Shown one piece after another: positions 30,947 to 36,277 of a DNA stretch of 36,277 nt (position 1 is the first letter of the stretch; every line of letters starts with the position of its first letter). Under the pieces are notes generated by a model. That model was not told the origin of the DNA and searched no databases. It saw nothing but the letters and a program-made list of their open reading frames with translations. Location of the stretch: NCBI RefSeq assembly GCF_009908195.1, contig NZ_JAAAHS010000029.1, positions 1 through 36,277 of the forward strand, read 5' to 3'. The DNA comes from Streptomyces boluensis. GTDB lineage: Bacteria > Actinomycetota > Actinomycetes > Streptomycetales > Streptomycetaceae. Made by a program: the position numbers and the translations under genes.

Positions 30947-31578
30947 CGAACGCCCTTGATCCAGGCGGCGACTTCACGCGTGATGACCGCCAGCGCCTCG
31001 TCCTGAGAAATCTCCGCCCGCTTCGGCACGGCGAAACCGTGATCGCCGTACGGGACCTCCACCAGGTCGTACCCGCCCTCGGGGAACTCCGCGGGCTTGC
31101 CGAACGGGTCGTTGCCGCCCTGCACGACCAGCGTGGGCACACCGCTGCCGAGCAGCTCATCGGCGCGCGACTTCTCCGGCTTGCCCGGCGGGTGCAGCGG
31201 GAAGCTCAGGGCGAGCACGGCGCACGCGCCGAGTTCTCCGGCGGTACGGCACGCCACGCGCGCGCCCGCGCTGCGGCCTCCGGCGATCACCGGGAGCCCG
31301 GGTTCGGTGAGCGCGGGCCACAGGGCGCGCCAGCCCGCGTCCAGGGTCTTCGGGGCGGGCGCCACCTTCTTCCCGGCCACCCGCCAGGGCTGCTCGACGA
31401 GGGCCACGGTCACGCCCTGGGTGGGGAGTTCGGCGGCGAGCGCCCGCAGGTCACGCGCCTCGATGCCGCCGCCGGCACCGTGACTGAGGGCGAGGGTGCA
31501 CCGCGCGTGCTTGCCGGGGAACCAGGTGATGCGGGCCTGTCCCGGCGGGGTGTCGACGAGGGTCACGTTCTTGGTCAC
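30937..31578 (-). CDS. Alpha/beta hydrolase (KANL3/Tex30- or dienelactone hydrolase-like)
   Basis: A 213-residue small alpha/beta hydrolase, predicted cytosolic. Oxyanion region LALSHGAGGG (29-38), nucleophile elbow GGRSAGAR with S103, acid D157 in VVQGGNDPFG and base H180 in YGDHGFAVP complete the catalytic triad. Family members of this size are mostly uncharacterised; substrate unknown. GTG at 31578 is the only good start at the point where homology begins. It lies directly upstream of sigR on the same strand, and its 3' end contains the SigR promoter, so read-through could contribute to sigR. Confidence 0.85.
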   Translation of the reverse strand: MTKNVTLVDTPPGQARITWFPGKHARCTLALSHGAGGGIEARDLRALAAELPTQGVTVALVEQPWRVAGKKVAPAPKTLDAGWRALWPALTEPGLPVIAGGRSAGARVACRTAGELGACAVLALSFPLHPPGKPEKSRADELLGSGVPTLVVQGGNDPFGKPAEFPEGGYDLVEVPYGDHGFAVPKRAEISQDEALAVITREVAAWIKGVREC

Positions 31579-31659
31579 GCACCCATAGTGCGCCGCCGGA
31601 CAGTGCGCCGCCGGATACGCACTGCCGCACGTGCGCTGCCGGATGCGCGCTGCCGGGGG

Positions 31660-32475
31660 TCAGAACAGCGTTCCCTCCTCCGGCCCCTCCAGCTCCTTCA
31701 GCAGCTCGGGCCCGGCGTTGCGCACATTGCTGACCGCGGTCGACACCGGATAGGCCCGCATCAGGCCCTCGGGCGGCGGCGCGAGCAGCCCGCGCAGGTC
31801 CGCCACATCGGTGTGCGCGGGGTCCAGCCACGCGTCCCAGCGGTCCGGCGTGAGCATCAGCGGCATCCGCGGGTGGATGTCCGCGAGCGACCGCGGGCCG
31901 TCCGCCGGAGCGACGCCGAGCGGGCCCGCCTCCGCCTCCGTGGTGATCACCGAGCACGTCACCCACCAGGCCTGCGGGTGGTCGTCCGGCAGCGTCCGGT
32001 CGCGCCAGAACTCGTAGAGCCCGGCCATCGCGAAGACCGAGCCGTCGGCCGGGGTGACGAAGTACGGCTGCTTACGGGGCCGCTTCTTGCGCCCCTCGAC
32101 CTCGAGCTCGCGCTCCTCCGGGGCGGTCACCCACTCGTAATAGCCGTCCGCGGGAAGGATGCAGCGGCGGCTGGTGAAGGCCCGGCGGTACGAGGGCTTC
32201 TCGTGCACCGTCTCCGCGCGCGCGTTGATCATCCGTGCCGCGCCCTCCGGCGACTTCGCCCAGGACGGCACGAGCCCCCACTTCAGGGTGCGCAACTGGC
32301 GAACCGGACGCCGGTCGGCGGCGTCTTTCACGGGACGGTCGAGTACCGCGTAGACCTCTTTGGTGGGGGCCACGTTGTAGTCGGCGGCGAGCGCCTCCTC
32401 GGGCTCCCACTTCTCGATCTCGAAGATACCGGCGAGATCCTCGGGCCTACGACTCGATGCATACCGTCCGCACAT
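31660..32475 (-). CDS. SRAP-domain protein (YedK/HMCES-like abasic-site protein)
   Basis: A 271-residue SRAP protein that caps abasic sites in single-stranded DNA through a thiazolidine link to its N-terminal cysteine. C2 in MCGRYAS, NARAET (Asn), GYYEW (Glu) and HPRMP (His) are the active-site set. Because C2 must become the N-terminus, ATG at 32475 is the functional start; GTG nine bases upstream would bury the cysteine. A Lys/Arg-rich insert (EGRKKRPRKQPYF) is present. It is divergent from the M50-like protease with only 50 bp between, so the promoters overlap. No LexA-type box is evident there. Confidence 0.92.
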   Translation of the reverse strand: MCGRYASSRRPEDLAGIFEIEKWEPEEALAADYNVAPTKEVYAVLDRPVKDAADRRPVRQLRTLKWGLVPSWAKSPEGAARMINARAETVHEKPSYRRAFTSRRCILPADGYYEWVTAPEERELEVEGRKKRPRKQPYFVTPADGSVFAMAGLYEFWRDRTLPDDHPQAWWVTCSVITTEAEAGPLGVAPADGPRSLADIHPRMPLMLTPDRWDAWLDPAHTDVADLRGLLAPPPEGLMRAYPVSTAVSNVRNAGPELLKELEGPEEGTLF

Positions 32476-32525
32476 ACGTGCCACACTGCCAGATCCGCTT
32501 ACGCCGACGGGAGCCTGTTCCGCGC

Positions 32526-33248
32526 ATGCACACCACCGCAGCCACGCCCGTGACCGCCCTGTGGGACCGGGTCTTCGGCACTCAGCCGGACCCGGACCAG
32601 TGGCTGGTGATCGCCATGGCGGTGGTCGCGCTCGCCGCGGTCGTGCCGCACAGCGTCTGGCGGGTCACCCGTAACGCCGTCACCATCGCGCACGAGGGCG
32701 GGCACGGCCTGGTCGCCCTGCTCACCGGCCGCAAGCTCGACGGCATCCGGCTGCACAGCGACACCTCGGGCCTGACCGTCAGCCGGGGCAAGCCCACCGG
32801 GATCGGCATGATCCTCACCGCGGCCGCCGGGTACACCGCCCCGCCGCTGCTCGGCCTCGGCGGCGCCTGGCTGCTCGCCGCGGACCACATCACGCTTCTC
32901 CTTTGGCTGGCCACGGCCCTGCTCATCGCCCTCCTCGTGATGATCCGCAACGCCTACGGCGCCCTCACCGTGATCGTCACCGGCGGCGCGTTCCTGCTGA
33001 TCTCCTGGCTGGCCGAGCCGGAGGTGCAGGCGGGCTTCGCGTACGTGGTGGTGTGGTTCCTGCTGCTCGGTGGCGTACGCCCCGCCTTCGAGCTGCAGGG
33101 CAAGCGGCGGCACGGCGGGGCGCCGGACTCGGACGCGGACCAGCTGTCCCGGCTGACCCATGTCCCGGCGGGGCTCTGGCTGTTCTTCTTCCACGCGGTC
33201 TCGCTGTGCTCCCTGCTCGGCGGCGGCCGCTGGCTGCTCGGCCTCTGA
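32526..33248 (+). CDS. M50B-like membrane metalloprotease
   Basis: A 240-residue integral membrane protein of the peptidase M50B-like family. The zinc motif H56-E-G-G-H60 lies in an early helix (VTIAHEGGHGLVALLTG), followed by several membrane helices. The usual NPDG-type third-ligand motif is not clear; NAYG in MIRNAYGAL is the nearest, so proteolytic activity is likely but unproven. Site-2 proteases cut membrane-bound regulators; no obvious substrate is adjacent. ATG at 32526 is used although the purine-rich stretch GGGAG is farther away than usual. It is divergent from the SRAP gene. Confidence 0.85.
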   Translation: MHTTAATPVTALWDRVFGTQPDPDQWLVIAMAVVALAAVVPHSVWRVTRNAVTIAHEGGHGLVALLTGRKLDGIRLHSDTSGLTVSRGKPTGIGMILTAAAGYTAPPLLGLGGAWLLAADHITLLLWLATALLIALLVMIRNAYGALTVIVTGGAFLLISWLAEPEVQAGFAYVVVWFLLLGGVRPAFELQGKRRHGGAPDSDADQLSRLTHVPAGLWLFFFHAVSLCSLLGGGRWLLGL

Positions 33249-33331
33249 AGACCCGGCCGCGGTTCGCCCCTCCAGCCGTGACACCGGCCCCGGCACCGGC
33301 CCCGACCAGCACGAACGCCGGTACGGGGAAG

Positions 33332-33340
33332 TTATCCACA
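33332..33340 (+). promoter_or_regulatory. Isolated DnaA box upstream of aroA
   Basis: TTATCCACA, identical to the E. coli consensus DnaA box and close to the Streptomyces TTGTCCACA, 41 bp upstream of the aroA start in an AT-rich patch. Solitary, so not an origin. Confidence 0.5.
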
Positions 33341-33380
33341 GGCAAAATCCGGGCCCCGGCTCAGCGATTAAAGTGAGGGC

Positions 33381-34703
33381 ATGACCGAAAACCCCGCGCA
33401 CACCGCCCTCTGGCCCGCCCCGACCGCGAGCGGAGCCGTCGACGCGACGGTCCATGTGCCCGGCTCCAAATCGGTCACCAACCGCGCCCTGGTCCTCGCC
33501 GCGCTCGCCGCCGAGCCGGGCGTCCTGCGCCGCCCGCTGCGCTCCCGCGACACCGTGCTGATGGCCGCCGCGCTGCGCGCCCTCGGCGTCGGCATCGAGC
33601 AGACCACGGGTCCCGACGGTGCGGAGGCCTGGCACGTCACCCCCGCCGACCTGCGCGGCCCGGCCACGGTCGACGTGGGGAACGCGGGCACGGTCATGCG
33701 CTTCATGCCCCCGGTCGCGGCGCTCGCCGACGGCCAGGTGCGCTTCGACGGCGACCCGAGGTCGTACGAACGCCCGCTGCACGGTGTGATCGACGCCCTG
33801 CGGGTGCTCGGCGCGGAGATCGACGACGAGGGCCGCGGCTCCCTCCCCCTGACCGTGCACGGCACCGGCTCCCTCAAGGGCGGCCGGGTCGAGATCGACG
33901 CGTCCTCGTCCTCGCAGTTCGTCAGCGCCCTGCTGCTTTCGGCGCCGCGCTTCGAGGAGGGCGTGGAGGTCCGCCACGTGGGCAGCAGCCTGCCCTCCAT
34001 GGCGCACATCCGCATGACGGTCGACATGCTGCGCGAGGTCGGCGCCCAGGTGGAGGAGCCGGAGTCGGGCGGCGAACCGGACGTCTGGAAGGTCGCCCCC
34101 GGCGCCCTGCGCGGCCGTGACCTGACCATCGAGCCGGACCTGTCCAACGCCCAGCCGTTCATGGCGGCGGCCCTGGTCACCGGTGGCCGCGTGAGCATCC
34201 CCGACTGGCCGGCCCGCACCACGCAGCCCGGCGACAAGCTGCGCGACATCTTCACGGAGATGGGCGGCTCCTGCGAACTGACGGACAAGGGCCTGGAGTT
34301 CACCGGCTCGGGCAAGATCCACGGCATCGACGTGGACCTGAGCGAGGTCGGCGAGCTCACCCCGGTGATCGCCGCGGTCGCGGCGCTCGCCGACGGCCCG
34401 TCCACGCTGCGCGGCGTGGCCCACCTGCGACTGCACGAGACGGACCGCCTGGCGGCCCTCACCAAGGAGATCAACGGCCTGGGCGGCGATGTCACCGAGA
34501 CCGCCGACGGCCTGCACATCCGCCCGCGCGCACTGCACGGCGGCACCTTCCACACGTACGACGACCACCGCATGGCGACGGCGGGCTCGGTGATCGGGCT
34601 CGCGGTCGACGGAGTGCAGATCGAGAACGTCGCGACGACGGCGAAGACCCTGCCGGACTTCCCCGACATGTGGACCACGATGCTCGGGAACCAGCAGGGA
34701 TAA
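33381..34703 (+). CDS. aroA: 3-phosphoshikimate 1-carboxyvinyltransferase (EPSP synthase)
   Basis: A 440-residue enzyme of the shikimate pathway, joining phosphoenolpyruvate to shikimate-3-phosphate. Signatures: [18 protein letters not shown] (26-43; K30 binds substrate), [12 protein letters not shown] (about 95-106), and [11 protein letters not shown] (about 352-362). Length fits the family. ATG at 33381 has GTGAGGG just upstream. The frame runs on to within 10 bp of rsgA, so the two probably form an operon. Confidence 0.96.
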   Translation: MTENPAHTALWPAPTASGAVDATVHVPGSKSVTNRALVLAALAAEPGVLRRPLRSRDTVLMAAALRALGVGIEQTTGPDGAEAWHVTPADLRGPATVDVGNAGTVMRFMPPVAALADGQVRFDGDPRSYERPLHGVIDALRVLGAEIDDEGRGSLPLTVHGTGSLKGGRVEIDASSSSQFVSALLLSAPRFEEGVEVRHVGSSLPSMAHIRMTVDMLREVGAQVEEPESGGEPDVWKVAPGALRGRDLTIEPDLSNAQPFMAAALVTGGRVSIPDWPARTTQPGDKLRDIFTEMGGSCELTDKGLEFTGSGKIHGIDVDLSEVGELTPVIAAVAALADGPSTLRGVAHLRLHETDRLAALTKEINGLGGDVTETADGLHIRPRALHGGTFHTYDDHRMATAGSVIGLAVDGVQIENVATTAKTLPDFPDMWTTMLGNQQG

Positions 34704-34712
34704 GGCACCGCG

Positions 34713-35723
34713 ATGCGCCGTTACGGCAAGAACCCCGACGAGGACGACATCCGGGTCCGTCCCAACCGCAAGGGCAACCGCCCCCGCACCCACATCCGGC
34801 CCAAGCACGAGGACGCCGCCGAGGCCATGGTCCTGACCGTGGACCGCGGCCGCCTGACCTGCCTCGTCGAGGACCGGGTGGTCATGGCGATGAAGGCACG
34901 CGAGCTGGGCCGCAAGGCGGCGGTGGTCGGCGACCGGGTGGCCGTCGTCGGCGACCTGTCCGGCAAGAAGGACACCCTGGCCCGCATCGTCCGCATCGAG
35001 GAGCGCGCCTCGGTGCTGCGCCGCACGGCCGACGACGACGATCCGTACGAACGCGTGGTGGTCGCCAACGCCGACCAGCTCGCCATCGTCACCGCCCTTG
35101 CCGACCCCGAGCCCCGGCCACGCCTGATCGACCGCTGCCTGGTCGCGGCGTACGACGCGGGGCTCTCCCCTCTCCTCGTCCTGACCAAGTCCGACCTGGC
35201 CCCGGCCGACAAGATCCTGGAGGCGTACGGCGCGCTGGACTTCCCGTACGTGGTGACCAGCCGCGAGGAGCTGGTCGACGGGGACGCGGCGGGCCGGGTG
35301 CGGGAGTTGCTCGACGGGCACGTCACGGCGTTCGTCGGCCACTCCGGGGTGGGCAAGACGACCCTGGTCAACGCCCTGGTGCCGAAGGACCGCAGACGCA
35401 TCACCGGCCATGTCAACGCCGTCACGGGACGCGGCCGGCACACCACGACCTCGGCGCTCGCCCTCCCCCTCACCGACGCGGAGGGCTGGGTGATCGACAC
35501 CCCGGGCGTGCGGTCGTTCGGCCTGCACCACGTCGACCCGTCGCGGGTCATCAACGCCTTCCCCGACCTGGTGCCGGGCACGGAGGAGTGCCCGCGCGCG
35601 TGCAGCCACGACGAGCAGGACTGCGCGCTCGACGCGTGGGTGGAGGCGGGGCACGCCGACCCGGCGCGGCTGTATTCGCTGCGGCGGCTGCTTGCCACCC
35701 GGGAGCGGCGCGAGGGGGACTGA
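34713..35723 (+). CDS. rsgA: Ribosome small-subunit GTPase RsgA
   Basis: A 336-residue circularly permuted GTPase that releases assembly factors from the 30S subunit. After an N-terminal OB-type domain (about 35-105) the GTPase motifs appear in permuted order: G4 TKSD (158-161), G1 GHSGVGKTT (209-217), G3 DTPG (262-265). The C-terminal zinc finger uses C293, C297, H299 and C304 (ECPRACSHDEQDC). The very basic N-terminal 30 residues may contact rRNA. It starts 9 bp after aroA and probably shares its transcript. Confidence 0.95.
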   Translation: MRRYGKNPDEDDIRVRPNRKGNRPRTHIRPKHEDAAEAMVLTVDRGRLTCLVEDRVVMAMKARELGRKAAVVGDRVAVVGDLSGKKDTLARIVRIEERASVLRRTADDDDPYERVVVANADQLAIVTALADPEPRPRLIDRCLVAAYDAGLSPLLVLTKSDLAPADKILEAYGALDFPYVVTSREELVDGDAAGRVRELLDGHVTAFVGHSGVGKTTLVNALVPKDRRRITGHVNAVTGRGRHTTTSALALPLTDAEGWVIDTPGVRSFGLHHVDPSRVINAFPDLVPGTEECPRACSHDEQDCALDAWVEAGHADPARLYSLRRLLATRERREGD

Positions 35724-35773
35724 CCTCGTCGTTGTTTGCCCGGCGGACCGCGCGGTGAATGCATAATCGGCAC

Positions 35774-35825
35774 CGAACCGGACAGGCGGTTCGCGAGCGG
35801 ACGAAGCGGACAGCGGTTCGCCGAG
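35774..35825 (+). promoter_or_regulatory. Structured leader of the SMR exporter with a repeated CGGTTCG
   Basis: CGAACCG (35774-35780) can pair with CGGTTCG at 35787-35793 or with a second copy at 35814-35820. The two copies lie in an imperfect 19-bp direct repeat (35779-35797 and 35807-35825). The ribosome site GGAGG (35831-35835) follows directly. Mutually exclusive pairing is possible. A CATAAT hexamer at 35762-35767 could be the -10. Confidence 0.45.
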
Positions 35826-35844
35826 GCGTGGGAGGCACACATCC

Positions 35845-36168
35845 ATGGCGTGGCTGCTGGTCATCGTCGCCGGGTTCCTGGAGACCGGCTTCGCCGTCTG
35901 CCTCAAGCTCTCCCACGGCTTCACCCGGCTCTGGCCGACGATTTCCTTCGCACTGTTCGCGCTGAGCAGCTTCGGCCTGCTGACCCTGGCCCTGAAGCGG
36001 CTCGACGTCGGCCCCGCGTACGCGGTGTGGACCGGGATCGGCGCCGCGGGCACCGCGATCTACGGAATGATCTTCCTCGATGACCTGGTCTCCACGCTGA
36101 AGCTGGTCTCGATCACGCTGGTCATCGTGGGCGTCATCGGCCTCCAGCTCTCGGGCGGATCCCACTGA
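35845..36168 (+). CDS. sugE: SMR-family exporter, SugE/Gdx type
   Basis: A 107-residue protein with four membrane helices. E13/E14 region in the first helix (GFLETGF) carries the proton/substrate-binding glutamate of small multidrug resistance proteins; GPAYAVWTGIGAAG matches the SugE/Gdx subgroup rather than EmrE. Gdx proteins export guanidinium, sometimes with quaternary ammonium compounds, working as dimers. ATG at 35845 follows GGAGG. In many bacteria this subgroup is controlled by guanidine riboswitches; the leader here has repeated structure but no motif I can assign firmly. The gene stands alone after rsgA. Confidence 0.92.
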   Translation: MAWLLVIVAGFLETGFAVCLKLSHGFTRLWPTISFALFALSSFGLLTLALKRLDVGPAYAVWTGIGAAGTAIYGMIFLDDLVSTLKLVSITLVIVGVIGLQLSGGSH

Positions 36169-36180
36169 CCGACCCGTCGG
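36169..36180. terminator. Short stem after sugE
   Basis: CCGAC (36169-36173) and GTCGG (36176-36180) form a small inverted repeat directly at the stop; weak. Nothing else is recognised in the remaining 97 bases. Confidence 0.3.
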
Positions 36181-36277
36181 CCGACACACACTGAGCCCCT
36201 GCCCGGCACGCACCGAGACACCAGCCGCCCGGCCCGCGCCGAGACCCCCACGGCGCCCTATCCACCCGGACCACCCC

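Noticed and set aside
35774-35825. Assigning the sugE leader as a guanidine-II or -III riboswitch
   Set aside because: No paired hairpins with ACGR loops and no clear ykkC-III core could be found by eye.
32499-36053. An 1184-codon minus-strand open frame opposite the M50, aroA and rsgA genes
   Set aside because: Covers three well-supported genes in opposite sense and has no recognisable domain.

Overview
The window is chromosomal DNA from a high-GC actinomycete, almost certainly a Streptomyces. Evidence: strong GC3 bias, GTG starts, GTGA/ATGA gene overlaps, WblE, SigR-RsrA, the das chitobiose transporter with DasR and dre operators, and an nrdAB pair behind a cobalamin riboswitch. Gene order matches, from memory, the S. 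coelicolor block around SCO5210-SCO5244. No phage, plasmid, IS, CRISPR or tRNA gene was seen. This is core chromosome, so most novelty is in regulatory DNA and lineage differences.

Left part (1-6.9 kb): a truncated CPA1 Na+/H+ antiporter divergent from a UBP-type zinc-finger protein; a stress cassette with an RsbW-like anti-sigma factor (ushX-like) translationally coupled to a SigB/SigF-family sigma factor (sigH-like); a small membrane protein; a diacylglycerol-kinase-family lipid kinase; wblE (WhiB1 type); and convergent to it the PdtaS-type sensor kinase. Upstream of pdtaS is a 418-bp non-coding stretch that appears to encode the scr5239 small RNA, with a DasR operator inside its promoter.

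Aminosugar region (6.9-14.7 kb): a TetR regulator with two matching operators but no recognisable divergent target; nagB behind a dre site; and the dasA-dasB-dasC-dasD operon (chitobiose ABC importer plus GH3 N-acetylglucosaminidase) divergent from dasR, with two dre sites between. DasR can therefore tie GlcNAc uptake, intracellular hydrolysis, GlcN-6-P deamination and the small RNA into one circuit.

Middle (14.7-25.5 kb): a degenerate GC-rich tandem repeat; two tandem cstA-ybdD modules (peptide/pyruvate transport); a 16-bp terminator stem; then paired NrdR boxes, a cobalamin riboswitch and nrdA-nrdB with an AraC-type regulator (nrdS). Peptide deformylase (def) is convergent.

Right part (25.6-36.2 kb): a TPR protein; an operon of two membrane HD-domain proteins (one with a full HD-GYP signature, one lacking it); sigR-rsrA with a perfect SigR autoregulatory promoter inside the upstream hydrolase gene; a SRAP/YedK-like protein divergent from an M50B-like membrane protease; aroA; rsgA; and a SugE-type SMR exporter. 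All functional statements rest on reading motifs and on recalled family knowledge; no database search was run.
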